From the NCBI GenBank assembly GCA_018907035.1, contig JACCIC010000022.1:1612501-1676500 (forward strand): 64,000 nt of DNA, read 5' to 3'. The notes under the pieces are model-generated. The model ran no database searches. It saw only the letters and a program-made list of their open reading frames with translations, and was not told the DNA's origin. Origin of the DNA: Sycobia sp. Sy_11. Lineage: Eukaryota; Arthropoda; Insecta; Hymenoptera; Epichrysomallidae. The position numbers were made by a program, and so were the translations under genes. Each line of letters opens with the position of its first letter. The stretch's first letter is position 1. Shown one piece after another: positions 9,364-22,667 of this stretch.

Positions 9364-12170
9364 AAGAGTAACTATTATCGATGGACAATAGGCTTGTCTA
9401 ATTACTCACATGAAATGGTTCTACTAGACTGAAGTTTCAAACACCTTAATTACATTAAAAAATTTCAGAATGTAAATGAATTAGTGCATTTTTGTACGTG
9501 TACGTGAACGCATGAAATAAAAATTTCTTCAGAATGCAGACACGAAAGATTGGTAGAACAACGCATACTTCCCCAATACAAATACCGAACTGCAATAATT
9601 TATTTTTAGGCCTCTAGCATCGATTAATATTATGCTAATTCCGAGATTTAGTAATTGATTTGATCCGCAAATAGCATGCAGATTCAATAATACTGTAACT
9701 TAAGAATCAATATGAACCTATATACAGAATCGCTGAATATATAAACATATATATAAAGTAGAAAGAACTATTATTATTCTTATCAAAATTTATAAGATAC
9801 TCTAATGCAAATTTCATAAATGTCACATGTATATTTTTTAAACCGCTAATTGCGAATTTGGTATGAAAAATTTTCAATAATAAAAATTAATTACAAAATC
9901 TGCGAATAACGTACAAATTATACTATTGATTAAACATTGAATAAAGTAATAAGGACATATAAAATTTAAATAAGATTTTCTGAGATCAATTTTACGCAAA
10001 ACCGATGTCAATATATTAGTCAATATCTTGAGATGAAAAACTGACAAATTTAACGCATATAGCGATCATTACTAAGACACTTAACAAGGTATCGTAGCTG
10101 ATAGCGTCTTTAAACGTGCTAGCTAAAGTGATCTATCGAAGGGACTGAATTTCCGGACGTGTTAGATAATCGAGCAAACATAGATGTGAGCATAAATAGT
10201 TATGTGTCAACTATTCGTGTCTTAGGAAGGTAGTGGTAATATCTAATACTATTAGTGCTCTCGGGGTAACAATGGGTGCCGATACGCTTTTCACAGCGTT
10301 TCTTATACAAAAATGTTTACATTGATTATTATGGAAATTGAAAGTCCGAGATTCCGAGGTAAATTTGAATTTAGAAACGGTGTACAACAATTTATTAAAT
10401 TTAGGCTGTATTATTTATTACTAGAATTATGAATATTCTATTACATTTGAGCACTTTTTTAAACAAAATAACCTCAAAAAATAAGCCGAAAATTAGAAAA
10501 GCCCGCCATTTTGTTTTTATTTTACTTAAACTTCTTGATTTTAGTACGGGCTATAGCCACTTTCTTATACTTTAATATGCTTTTTGAATTTTTCGATTCG
10601 GAGCTTCCTGTGTCAAGATATGATGTCAGCCAAAAAAAAGCAATCTTCGGTGTGGCAGCCATATCTGGGCCATATTGAATGAAAAATTTTTTTTTGCAGA
10701 CTTCAATATGTATTTTTTTAATATACAAAAATTGTAGTGTGATAATAAAGTTTACTGCAAGAAAAAAATCTTGAAAATGTATGCAAAAAGACTAGAGATG
10801 CCCCCTTAATAAAGTATTGGAATAATTAGACGAATAAATTTTTACTGTCTTAAAACTAATTAAGTTTATTGTAAAAAATATTAAAATACAAATTCTTACT
10901 TAAATTTAAAATAAACTAAACAACATAATCAATAACTAATAATAAAATGTCGCCGGTAACAGTAGCTTTTCTAGACTAACATTTTATTAGAGGCGTCCTA
11001 TTGCATCAAAAGATTGCGTAATTACAGCGCCCAGTTTAAAATTTCTTGCTTTGGTTTGGATAATCAATATTTCTTCAAACTGAAGAAAAGTCTATTATCG
11101 CCAGTGTAATCAACGCTTACATTTATTCAAAAACTTGCTGCCTTTCTTATCTTCAATTATAATTAATTTTGTAGTAAATTGGATGATGGATTGCGTAAAT
11201 CTTTACTTTTGTCAAGGTCTTGGGAAAGGAAGACGCGAGACCCAGAAACCTATAAGTAAAATCTTGTTTGGATCCAGTCTAAAACCTTTGATCAATCGAT
11301 GAGGACATCAAAGAATCTAACATCTGCCACCTGATCTTGCATTGCTCACGGTCAAGCCGGCTCAGTTGAGAATATATTTAAGCAAATGAACATACTCGCA
11401 AAAACCCTCGCGGTAGACGAATGCTCTTGGTTCTATCTTGTCTCTTAAATCGTGACGGATGAAATATCATGCAGTGACATCATGCGATTGATTGTGGTAA
11501 TTTATTGCTCAAGTTTCGTAGATATAAATAAATTACTCGGTAAAATGGGTGTACCCTAATAACTTTTCTATGACGGGTAATAAAGGATTTAGGTATTTAA
11601 GTTGATGACGTCAATAACCTTCCAGCCCAATCACAGCAAGTAATACGCTAAAGTAACGGAGACAATGCATAATTTCAATGAAATCAGTATACGCTTGCAT
11701 TATTAAATTTCCGATAATAATCTGCATCCGAAAAGCAAATTCGCTCTAGACTCTACCTATATGTACTTGTTCAATTTTCACAAGAAATAAGAAGTACCTA
11801 GATAATGGTCAAATTCTCGAAGAAATTTCTGCATAGTACAAGTAATTTTACACAATATTTGAGTACATCAGTAATATCGGCCTATAAGGTTAATGCGAAA
11901 ATTGTTTGAGTGATTTCGACAGATAGTCCTAAAGATACACCAATAGTGTGTAACAGCGACCATAAAATAGCATTGGAGTAGAGAGTGTGATCGAATTCGA
12001 TTTAAGGCATTTACAAGAACCGGTGCGCATCGCATCTTCTTGGCGAAAGCGTTGGGGAAGAAGGTATTGAAGAAGTCTCCGGCTGTGAGAAAGAGGCGAG
12101 AGAGGAAGAGAGAGAGAGAGAGAGAGGGGGGGTAAGCAGAGCAGAACAAGAAGTCTAGATAGCTGTGTTA
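9364..12170. other. Gene-free AT-rich DNA
   Basis: No frame above background and no recognised repeat. A minus-strand open stretch at 10522-10728 is short and Lys-rich. A (GA)n run lies at 12108-12125. The stretch at 10380-10810 has the look of a decayed repeat but I cannot name it. Confidence 0.4.
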
Positions 12171-12174
12171 AAAC

Positions 12175-12545
12175 GCCGCCGCTAGTGCTCCGATATATAT
12201 ATATATATATATATCATGCACACGTAGCCGCGAGAGACCGGAGTACGCATCAAGAGTACGAGCTGCACTTTGCGGGCGGAAGAAGACGTACACACACAAG
12301 CGCTCGCGCGCTCAAATACACACACACACGCATATAACGTATCTGCCTGCTCTTGTAGATGCGCGTGCGCCTGAGAAGTGCTGTTAAGGCTCCCATAGCG
12401 ATTATCCTTGGTCCGACATATATGGAGCCCTTAATTTTAAGGCGGACACGAGCACGGGCTCTACCCTTCCCTGGATGTTTGCGCGTTCGCCTTTCTGCTC
12501 AAGATGTGCACATGCACTCGCACGCGCATGCAGAGTACAAGTAGT
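12175..12545. other. CpG-rich block with (TA)n
   Basis: GC rises sharply around a 22-bp (TA)n at 12193-12214 and short (CA)n runs. Open frames of about 60 codons on both strands are composition artefacts. It could be a regulatory element; no factor site is claimed. Confidence 0.35.
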
Positions 12546-12903
12546 TCCAAACTTTTGTTTTTTTTTTGTTTGTTTTTTTAAGATATTAAGCAATTTTGAG
12601 TGCTTGACAGCTCGTTATGGCCTAGACCATAAAATTATTATCGGATCCTAAGATTACTATTAAGAATATTCGGGATAGAATAACCTTTACAAAATTTCTT
12701 ATTGATTGCATTGTAAAATAATGATTTATTGATCAAAAAGCAACAAATGCAGTGAAGTAGCTATCATTATTCGTGATGTAGCATTTTATAAGTATTATAA
12801 TGAAATTACAGTATTGGTTCTATTGTTAAATGAATGGAAAAAAGGTGTAAGATAAGTAGAAAAAAGGTACACTAATTCATTATAAATCTTTAAATGGTAC
12901 ATA

Positions 12904-13874
12904 CACAGTATGTCCTTAAAATTTTAAGACTGGGGGTACAAAAGACGCAATAAATGTATAAAATTTTTTCAACAAACTTTTTATTAACAAGAGTCTCCAT
13001 TAGAAGTAATACACGAGCTGGTACGGTCTTCCACTCTCTGCATGTTGTCTGAGGTTCTTGTATCTCGTCTATCGACGCAAAGCGTGGCTAAGTATAGAAA
13101 CAATTTTGTCGGTAAAAAATTGAAAAAACAGCAATCTTTCCACAACTCGGGTCTAATCGATTGAACATACGCTAGTAGAATGCAATATTCATAGTAGTAC
13201 TTTGAGAAACAAATTCTGTCCGAATGATACTTTTAGAATCGAGAAAGAATCATTAACATTTTCTTAACTTTTCAATTTCGAAAGCGCAATATTTTTGAAC
13301 GCGGCATGTTTTTCCCAACCCAATAAAAATTTTGGCGTTTCGTTGCAGAGTACGTAGTATGCAAAATACGAACTTTCATCACCCGTAATAATAGTTTCAA
13401 AAAAATTTGGTAGCATTTCAATCACGTCCAACAAGTCGCGTACATGAAGAACTCATTGCTTTAGCTGTTAGTGCTTGTGAAACGACACGCACTCACACTT
13501 TTTTTTTCAACTCGTTCGTTATAGTGCGTTCAACAGTAGACTTTGGTATGTTCTTCAATTAATCTGTAATTACAGTTACGGTTTTCTTTGAATGCAGCTG
13601 CGACTTTGTCGATATTATTTTTAATGTTCGTGTCGCATGATCGCCACCACCGAAAAATAGCACAAGACATATCACATTCACCATAAACCACTTTTAATAT
13701 TTCCTACGTTCCAGCTTTAAAACAAAATTATAACAGCTGTATGTAATTCGATGAACCTTAAACTGTGTATAGATGTAGAGGAAGGTTGTGGTAACTAGTG
13801 GTCATGGTTTCATGTACATGACACAAGTAGTTCGAATTTTATACCGGTAGTCTTACAACTTTTGAGACACAGTG
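12904..13874 (-). mobile_element. Degenerate Tc1/mariner element with internal deletion
   Basis: The ends form imperfect terminal inverted repeats of about 35 bp. Reading inward, the left starts CACAGTATGTCC and the right CACTGTGTCTC, both continue to a shared TAAGACT, and both are flanked by TA. On the minus strand a broken transposase is readable, including DLLDVIEMLPNFFETIITGD, where TGDE holds the first catalytic Asp (13378-13380). A C-terminal piece (SIDEIQE...REWKTV) follows after a gap. The stretch carrying the second and third Asp is not found, and at 971 bp the copy is short for a 1.2-1.3 kb mariner. Many stops and frameshifts are present. Confidence 0.7.
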
Positions 13875-16114
13875 TATATGTCGACTATTGTAAAATGAAG
13901 TAAAGGATATTTGTATCAATGTTCAGTCATTCGAAATTGATATAATTTACATATATCTAACCTCTTCCACTCTTCTGTTTGTAATATATGTAAAATTTAT
14001 CCAAATGTAAAATTCAAATTTATATTAATAAAGGATGAGAAGTTTTATCTAATTTACCCGATTTCAACATTAAATTCACATTATTGCGATTCCTTTAAAT
14101 ATAAATATTTGAAAGACTTTTTCTTCTTATATTTAGTTTTAATTTCCTGATCCAAAATATTTAAATTTTCAAAATCGATAGAATGCAAAATGGGTGTTAG
14201 GTATACATATAATTGCATAATTATTTTTTAGTTTCGTTCCTGATAATGAGCCGAAACGATTCGAAGTATTAGGCGAAGCAGATTCATAGATTTCGTAAAC
14301 TTATCGATGAATATAGTCATATTATACTTTTTTAAGAGTAGTATCTTTATTATGTTTCTTTTATTATATTTTAGTGATATTATTTATATTTGATCGCTAA
14401 TGGATACTGATCACTATGGAAACGCCGACAAGCTCGTCGCGCATGGAGCTCGGGGATGCGATAAAAATGTGGCTAAGGCTGTGCGCCACCATTTTATAAT
14501 CAATCTTCTGAAACGCACTACTCAAGAAAAAGAATGATACGGAGGAGGTGTTTAGATTTTAAGAAAGGTGTAAGCTAAATGGTTATAAGCGGTAGCGGTC
14601 TTTAGTTTTTAAGCTTCTAGGTTCGCTTCTAATAGTTTTGCTGGTTTTCTTTTTTACTTTTCACAAAAAACAGTGTCAAGGGGACTGGCTGGATGCATTG
14701 CAATTTTCGTATGAAGAACGAAAAAAAGTATTTCTACGGGATAACGATTATTTACCATTTTTCTTTAGTCAGAATACTTTGATACTAAATTTAGAAAGTT
14801 TTTTTTCTTCCAATAACAATAAATCATATGGAATTAGAATATTTTGTTAAAATTAATAAGGCAAATTTTTTAAATGAGCAACTATGTACAGCTACATAAC
14901 CAAATATGCGATTTGATTTCAGATTAACATTTTAAAAGAAAAAATCACGATTAAAAGAATGTGACTCCGTGCTTAAAAGCTTTAAGATTTCACTCTTGAC
15001 CAACAAAATATTTGATAATAAAATTTACTTTGATTATTTTCAACAGTCTACAGAACGTCTGTTACCTATTGGGATGTTTAAATTATAGATATTTTCTATG
15101 AACTTCTAACTAAGTAGTTTCTTTCTTATATATAAATAATATTGTTTATATCTTTAATTATATTATATTTTATATAAAAAGTCATAATCATTGCAATTCA
15201 TTAAATTTTAAATTCATAAGTTACAGCAGAAATTAAAATGATAGGTAATTTATAAATTAATAGTGAAACAAGTAATAAATCATCATTTACACTTGTAGTT
15301 CAATGTAAATATAATTGACTCGTAAAAGAAACTAATGTCAATGTAAATCTTGAATCAAACTATTTCAGACATTCTTGTACAGAATACATTTAATTCTATT
15401 ATCAGTAATTACAACAGTTAAAATTCATATAAACATATATTTGCTACAGTAACAACAAAGTAAGTAATAGATCGTATACGATATCATCATATAATACACA
15501 TGGGGCTTGACGTGTAAATAACATAAACCTGATCGTACTAAATCGGATATCTATTTTCATACATATTCTGATATCTATTTCTTTCGCCCTAAATTGTCCG
15601 AGCAAATAACATTAGATTAGCAATTGGAAAACAGAAGTCTTTCATGAATGGACCTGCTCTCGATTCGCGACATATTAGCCTCCGTGTCATAAGCTCCCCC
15701 CTTTCTTTTTCTTTCCACCCCCCTCTCGCTCTCTCTCTCTTTCTTTCTCTAATTCTGCCTCTGTCTATCGGAATCGAACCATCGGGAGAATCTAAACAAT
15801 CTCCCTCATCCTAATAGATCGATTGTCGATCCCTATCGAGGCTGGGCCACCACACTGGGGATACGTCCGGGAGCGTGAAAAAAGCCGCCTGTGTACAAAA
15901 CCGTCTCCACTCCTTCTTAGCCTCTTCTTCGGTGTTTCGAAGCCAAAGTACCATATAAGCATACGGCGGGCGATACGTTCATTATGTAAGAGTGCACGTA
16001 GATTGGGGGGAGGGTTGCGTTGCGGGGCAAAGTGAGAGTTGCAGACCCCCGCATGCTTTGACGGTGCCCGTATAATCAAGATCTTTTCTCTATACATGTT
16101 GCAACTGGTGCGGG

Positions 16115-16117
<3 letters not shown>

Positions 16118-16203
<86 letters not shown>
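16118..16203. repeat. Compound microsatellite (CA)n(TA)n
   Basis: About 65 bp of CA followed directly by 20 bp of TA. Confidence 0.98.
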
Positions 16204-17140
16204 TCAGGAAATAAAATACTACTGTTTGGAAGCTACTCAGGGTTTTGAGATAGTGCGAAGGAGGCTGTAAGAGTGACAGAAGGGGAGAAGGTAATGTTTG
16301 TCCCTTTGAATACATATATAGAGCTTCATTGCAGTGAGTCCCCTTATGTCTCCCACAGTGCGGGATACTTTATAACGTAGAATGCCCTTGTCGATTATAC
16401 TACGAGATTCAATTCTTGCCTGCTCGATCATTAATTAGCTTTTTCTACGATTTAACACATTCAATGATCCATAAAAATTATATACTTTACAGAATGCTTC
16501 AAAAAACTGTAATATTTGACAAAAATTAAAATGTAAATCTAAATTCTTTCTATCGGTAATTTGGATGATATTTTGTTTTTTAATTTCTTTCTACAAATAG
16601 TGTTGCCTGGATTCATACTATTTATTTTTGCTCTTATTAAATTCACTGTGCCTTTTTTTATCTAAGCAATTTTTTATAATATTGCTTTCACTTTCGAAAT
16701 ATATGTAATTCCAAGGTTGTCTGATAGAGAAATTTTATCTTACGTGAATACCTATCACAGTATTTTTGACCTACTACATGCGATGGTTGATTTGATATAT
16801 TTAGCCGAACTATTTCCCTTTAAATTGTTTAAAGTAACAAATATTTTAGCTCTTTTGTCTCATGGTAGTGAATTCTTAAATTATTTAACGCTGATTTTTC
16901 TTAGAAATTATAAAGGCCTATAGGCAGTGTGTGGTTTTCGAATTAATTAAATCTTGCACTAATATTTGCTGTGCGTAACGGAAATCGCAATTTTATTGGA
17001 ACTAATTTTCATTTTTTTTAATATATAAATACATGATATGTATTTTCTACTATGACTTACTATATCTTCATGATATGCATTTCTGTTGCTTCATAAAGTT
17101 ACTAATTTTGACTGTCAAAATTTCCTCAGATATGCAAATA

Positions 17141-17143
<3 letters not shown>

Positions 17144-17188
<45 letters not shown>
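17144..17188. repeat. (CA)n microsatellite
   Basis: Uninterrupted 45-bp CA tract. Confidence 0.98.
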
Positions 17189-17193
<5 letters not shown>

Positions 17194-17468
17194 TATACTG
17201 AAAGGTACTCGAGGACTAAATTGAAAAATTCCTTTCACATACCCCACTCCTTCGGCTGAAAATTCCAAAATCAAAACTTCCATCGTTTGCCATGATTAAT
17301 AATAATGTTACACCATGGTAATAATCATAATGATATACTTTGGATCCAGTGCAACTAGATTACCCCGTGCACGTATTATTTACAAAAAAAGTACATTTAA
17401 TATATTTCATCCAAATACTCCTCTGAATGGTATCATCTTCTATTAAGAATATATATTAGGAGGTAAAC

Positions 17469-18681
17469 TTAGTTTCCAACCTTCACGTTTAGATAGCAAT
17501 ATCAGTAGTATGAAAAGTCAGAGGTGACGGACCTAGTACTTACTTATAGTTTTGGCATTTACCAATAAAATTCAGTTAACAGCTGCGATTATTTGTGTAA
17601 ACATTATAATTTTTGGATCAGCCCTTTTGCATTATTTTGATTTGAACAAATTGTAGCAAAAATTTATCGATTGCTTCAAGAATGTTATGGCGAACCAGCT
17701 CCATAGCTTACAATATGTAAAGAGTGGTTTCAGTGGTTTGGAAGTGGAGATACGGATGTTAATGATCAAGAACGTTCTGAATAACCGAAAAGTTTGAAGA
17801 TAGTGAATTGCAAGCATTATTGGACGAAAACTCAAGTTCAAACGCATATAGAATTCGCTAATAAGTTAGGAGTCAGTGACAGAGCGGTTGGAAAACGCTT
17901 ACATGCGATGGAAAAGATTCATAAACAAGGAAAATGGATGCCACACGATTTGACTGAAAGTGCAATCGATATAATCGAATCGATACAACATCACACTGTC
18001 TTTGCCTAGCAGACAAAAAAAGAAGAGTTTTCTGTGGCGTATTGTGACTGGTGATGAAAACTCGATCTATTATGTCAATCCTAAGTGTAAAAAGTCATGG
18101 GTGGACCCAGGCCAACTGTCCGCATCAACACCAAACGGAACATCCATAGCGGTAAGGTATTGCTGTGCATTTGGTGGGATCAACAGGGTGTGTTGTACTA
18201 CGAGCTGCTAAAATCGAATGAATAGGTCACTGCCGAGGTATACGAATGTCAGTAAATGATTTGCAACAAAAATCGATCGAACATAGAGCAGCAATGGCGA
18301 GCAATAGATGCAAAGTCATTCTCTTGCATGACAACGCTCGGCCACATGTTTCGAATGCTGTTAAAAACACCCTGTTGTACTTCGAATGGGAAGTGTTGCC
18401 GCATCGAGCGTACTCATCAGACATAGCGTCTTCTGATTAGCGCCTATACTGATTATGTAGCATGATCTCATTGATACACACTTCCAGCATGTTCAAGAAT
18501 TGCAAGGATTTGTGGATGATTGGATCGCCGTGAAACCGCTATCGTTCTTTCGCTACAGTATCGCCATATTGTGAGGAAGATGGAAAAAAGTATTAGAAAA
18601 TGATGCAAAATATTTTGATTAAGCTAATGTGTATTAATTTTCCATCATAACTGACCTTTTTCCGTTTAAAAAGATCGGAAA

Positions 18682-18685
<4 letters not shown>
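17469..18685 (+). mobile_element. Degenerate mariner element
   Basis: Terminal repeats start TTAGTTTCCAACCTT (left) and TTAGTTTCCGATCTT (right, reverse complement). The right end abuts a TA; on the left the target TA reads AC. The 1217-bp length is normal for mariner. The interior encodes one broken transposase. The element ends exactly at the (TA)n tract that follows. Confidence 0.75.
17645..18590 (+). pseudogene. Mariner transposase, D,D34D retained but frame broken
   Basis: Readable in pieces. An N-terminal helix-turn-helix part (QIVAKIYRLLQECYGEPAP) runs into a TAG, then GVSDRAVGKRLHAMEKI and related text. The core shows RIVTGDEN with the first Asp at 18053, then [27 protein letters not shown] with the second Asp at 18330; and the third Asp at 18435 in SSD. 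The second-to-third spacing is 34 residues, the mariner D,D34D signature. A TAG follows directly after the third Asp, and several frameshifts and stops separate the parts. The protein would have excised and reinserted the element at TA sites; this copy cannot make it. Confidence 0.8.

Positions 18686-18741
<56 letters not shown>
18685..18741. repeat. (TA)n microsatellite at a mariner edge
   Basis: 57 bp of TA beginning at the right terminal repeat of the mariner, probably expanded from the TA target site. Confidence 0.97.
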
Positions 18742-18744
<3 letters not shown>

Positions 18745-18779
18745 GTATCTCTAAAGGAGTATCGCAATACTGACCGCGC

Positions 18780-19552
18780 ACGACAAGAAAGAAGGAGCCG
18801 TGTCGGCACGCGTCCCAATACTACCTATGTCCTTTGTAATATGTACACCCCCCTCTTCTTGCTCCGGTCACCCGCAGTCTCGCGGTTTATAACACAATGG
18901 TTCTCGCCTCGTATAATAGGAAGAGCAACGATGGAAGACTCGGCCTCGGCGGCCGAGAAAACGAAACGTGCCCAACGAGGACGAAGGGCGGCGTATTATA
19001 TAAGTATTATACCGTATAAATGCGTGCCGCATGTAAGGGCTCGGATGCTGCCCGCCGCTGCTGTTTACCGCCGTCGCTCCCGATTCGGCTCTCGCGGGAC
19101 GTTCAGTGTAGCGACCGCGCGGCGGGCGCGTGCGAGGCGTTGTATCGTCGTATGCTTCTCGCGGCGCCGACCGACCGACCGACCGACCGACTCGTACGGG
19201 GCCAGGAGGAGGGGTTGATTCGTGCCGCTGCCGAATAGTGGGAGGGTGGAGCGTGGGAGGGGGGCTGGCGCGCGCGCGCGCGCGCGCTCGTACGAAGGTG
19301 GGGGATGGGATGCGCGGCACCTCCACCTCCACCGCATATAACGGGGGTTAGCAGAAAGGGAGCAGGCGAGAGACAGGGAGAAAGCGAGAAAGAGAGAGGG
19401 CGAAGAAAGGGCGTCGCGACGCCGCGCTCGGCGGTATTGCCGAGAACTAAAAGTCCGAAGAGAGCGGAGCCACGCCAGTGTCGTACCCGTGATCGACGCG
19501 AGCGTACGCGCGCGCGCGCGCACATGTATATAGATAAATAAATATACATACA

Positions 19553-19639
<87 letters not shown>

Positions 19640-20056
19640 TCTGTCCGTACCGGTGTGCTCCTCCCGGGATCCGCGACGCATGTGCGTGTTTATATTTATA
19701 TTACTTACGCGACGGTGGTGTTTCATTTGTGGTATGTTGTATAGTCGTTTTAAATATTGACCAGCACCTCTTCGTGTCGTGAGGGTGCCGGTCGCATGGG
19801 GCACATATAATTTTTATAATTTTTTTATTTTTTATTTGTTTTATTGATGTTTTTTTATTAATACAAAGTGCACGCGAGTTGGATGACGATAATATATTCT
19901 GGCTCACTTAGGTCGCCGGCTACGAGGGATATTATATAGATATTTATGTGTGATAACAACTCGAGCATAGTGAATTTTCAGTTTTGGCGAAGAGCCGCAA
20001 ATAGTTCAAGTGATTAGTGTTCCTGCTGGGGAGGGGGGCGGCATTACTGACCGAAG
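18780..20056 (+). promoter_or_regulatory. CpG-rich block, candidate promoter / untranslated first exon
   Basis: This is one of the most GC- and CpG-rich stretches in the window, with a CG dinucleotide run at 19269-19287. TATA-like strings (TATTATATAAG, GTATAAATGC) lie near 18993-19022 and an arthropod initiator-like TTCAGTG near 19102. A second moderately GC-rich stretch ends in ACCGAAG/GTAACA near 20056, which could be a splice donor. Frames of 70-230 codons on both strands overlap each other and run through simple repeats, so I do not call a protein. Promoter function and strand are inferences. Confidence 0.3.
19545..19636. repeat. (TACA)n(TA)n compound repeat
   Basis: About 36 bp of tetranucleotide followed by 56 bp of TA. 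Confidence 0.97.
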
Positions 20057-22520
20057 GTAACATCAGGTGCCCTCGAGCATCGCCCAAATTTTACCCCTGC
20101 TTTCACCAATAATTTCTGATATCCTTGCGACAGGTGCTCAGTAGTTTTATAAGTGAGACGGCGATATAATAATTCCAAGTTGGTGGTGCAAATGTATTAT
20201 TAGAGCAGCGATCATGTGACGCATTAGTGATTCATATATGTGTACACGTATTATATATACGGATGGGCGGAAGTGTTCGCATACTTATAACGCACTGTCG
20301 TATTTATCCTATGCAAGTAAATTTCTCGCGTAATAATATATACAACATATAGTACATAAAATTAATGCGTGGTGATTTACGCCTTTCTTTGTATGAGTTC
20401 ACTGATCCCACCCCCTCCCTAGCTATCCTTACCCGCGAGAAAAGTGCTACTGTAAAAAAAAGTTATTTTCTCCTCGTAACGTGTCTGTGAATTAAACGAA
20501 TGAACGATTTCAACACTGTAAAACGTATAATTTAAAAGTTACGTTATGTTTACGCGGTATATAAAAAAAAAAACAGCACGCAGAAAGCGAAGGAGAAAGG
20601 GAGCGTATATTACGTGGAACTTTATAGATTTTCGAAGTTTGAAACAGAATTTTTAACTGTCCTACTATATAGTGGATAGATTTTATAGAATTTTTTTATA
20701 AATGTTTCACGGAATCCGTGAATAAAGGATGAAAAAAGATTTTTTTTTCGTTTTTTTCTTTGCCTCTCTCTCTTCTGTTTTAGTGCGTTTTTCTGATAAT
20801 TTACTTGTCTGTGTTATTTATCTCAAGTATGTTTTTCTTCATATTTTTAAAATAAAACCAAAACAAAAAAAGAACAAAAAATACGAGTCTATTATTAAAA
20901 TTAATAAACGTTTTTGTCGAGCTGCTGTAACAAGAATTATTGTTGGTTTTTGTATCTGCCACAATAGGAAAACTTTTTTTAACAAATATTAATCAATTTA
21001 ATAAATGTTCTCCAAAATAATTTACTCCATTTGTGCACTACATTTAATCAATAATTTATATAATTAAAAACTTGAATTACAGTCATAATTGCGTCGATAT
21101 CGTGATCTCACCACTTTGATTAACAAGATTTTAGGATGACTCATCGTTTGAGCCATTAAATTCCGCGCCTCCCTGGTCTCGCCCACAAATTTTAATGATA
21201 TTAATATACTTAAATTCAATTTTAACTAGTATAAGTATAAAGATATATGGATATAAAGTTTACGAGCTGTATTAATTATTTAATACAAATTTATTTAATT
21301 ATAGACACTATATTATAACTTTATCTAACTAATTCAATAATAAACGCTATATCAATTGCTGAAAGAATTCACTATGTTGAAGTCAGATAATCTTTAATAA
21401 TCGCCTTCGACTTCATCAAGATTCATCAATTATAATTAAAAACAGCTTAATACTCTTCGTTAAATTGTACATCGCGTGTTAAGTCCATTGATATCTTTAA
21501 AGATCTTAAAAGAATGACCGGAACATGGACAAATGAAAAAAAATTTTATTTTTCAAACGCGACGTAAATATTGGGTTTTTCGTAGTCGAGTTACAGAAAA
21601 TATTTAAGACCTTCGCATACGAATTTTTAACTACAATTTCCAAAATTTAAATAAAATTAAGCATAGTTATACATTGTACTGTAGGTTAAAAACTTCGTCA
21701 ATTAATATATGAATAACCTAATTTAGAGAAAACAGTGTTAAAATTAAAATAATAGCTGAATCAGAATCTTCCCTTTATTTCTCTAAACATTTGTGTAAAA
21801 AATATCTGTCGAAGAAAAAGTATTATTTTTTCATCAATCTAACAAAAATTTTATCGATAAAGAATTTAATCAACTTTAGAAGTTAATTTTTTAAATATTA
21901 ATGAAGATGTTCCATTTTCATTTACTGACTTTATTCGATTTTAAATTTGTGTCAAATACCAATAATCTTAAAATTTATATTTCAAAGTAAATATTCGAAT
22001 CAAATCTTTAAATCAGACAGTAATAGATTTATTTATGGAAAATTATAATAGTTTGTACATTGTACAATCTGAAGCCCTGTCGTGATACAGCAGAATTATT
22101 TTATATTTACTTTACTTTCGTGTCGGTAAAACAAAATAATGCGAAATCACGTTGCAAGGGAGTAATGAAAACTTTGTCGATTAATAAAAATATATAATAT
22201 AATATATTTTACTGCAATGTATAATTTATCAATGAGCTTATTGGTATTACTAATATACTAATATTGGAAATTATTAGTTATAAATACGGGCTTAAAAGTT
22301 AACTCTGCCGAATAAAACATGTGACTCGATTTTATGGTTATTAAAGATCTATAATAGAGAATGAAACATAAAATTAAATTTTCCACAAAGAAAACAATTA
22401 ATATATATTAGTATTATTAAACGTTAAAAATTTTAACTTTGTCCTGTGCCCAGGCTATTTTATTTTTTATCTTATTTTTTAAAGTTTAGCGTTCGGATTA
22501 TAATTGTTTACAATTATCCT
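20057..22520. other. Gene-free AT-rich DNA
   Basis: No credible frame or repeat family. An 87-codon frame at 20729-20992 is dominated by Phe and Lys from T and A runs. Confidence 0.45.
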
Positions 22521-22524
22521 TAGT

Positions 22525-22667
22525 CCGCTGATCGCCGGGTCGCAAGTCGCCGTAGCGGCATCGGTTTCATTCAAGAATTCGTTCTAAGCCTCCTTTTTTT
22601 CTCCTGCTGGCCCTTGTTTTCTAATTGTTACGCACACGCGCGCGTAGACACACACGCAAACACAATT
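22525..22667. repeat. Dispersed repeat, copy A
   Basis: 143 bp in direct orientation with 23932-24076. Both start CCGCTGATCGCC and end near CGCGCGTAGACACACA...CACAATT. They differ by scattered substitutions and small indels. No coding capacity; likely a repeat family or local duplication. Confidence 0.8.

Larger units (their letters stand above)
13875..17468. other. Gene-free AT-rich DNA with microsatellites
   Basis: No credible gene. A local GC rise at 14395-14500 carries a 27-codon ATG frame (14416-14499), too short to call. Positions 15640-16110 are moderately GC-rich before the (CA)n(TA)n tract; frames there of 70-130 codons continue into dinucleotide repeats. Confidence 0.45.

Noticed and set aside
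16039..16315. Poly-Thr/His and poly-Val/Cys frames at CA/TG tracts (also 51570, 60184-60607)
   Set aside because: Direct translations of dinucleotide repeats.
18841..19218. 125-codon plus-strand frame starting with ATG in the CpG-rich block
   Set aside because: Arg/Ala-rich with competing frames of similar length on both strands; no domain. Composition explains it.
19103..19804. 233-codon minus-strand frame
   Set aside because: Runs through the (TACA)n(TA)n repeat as Tyr/Ile and Val/Cys/Met strings, then GC-rich noise.
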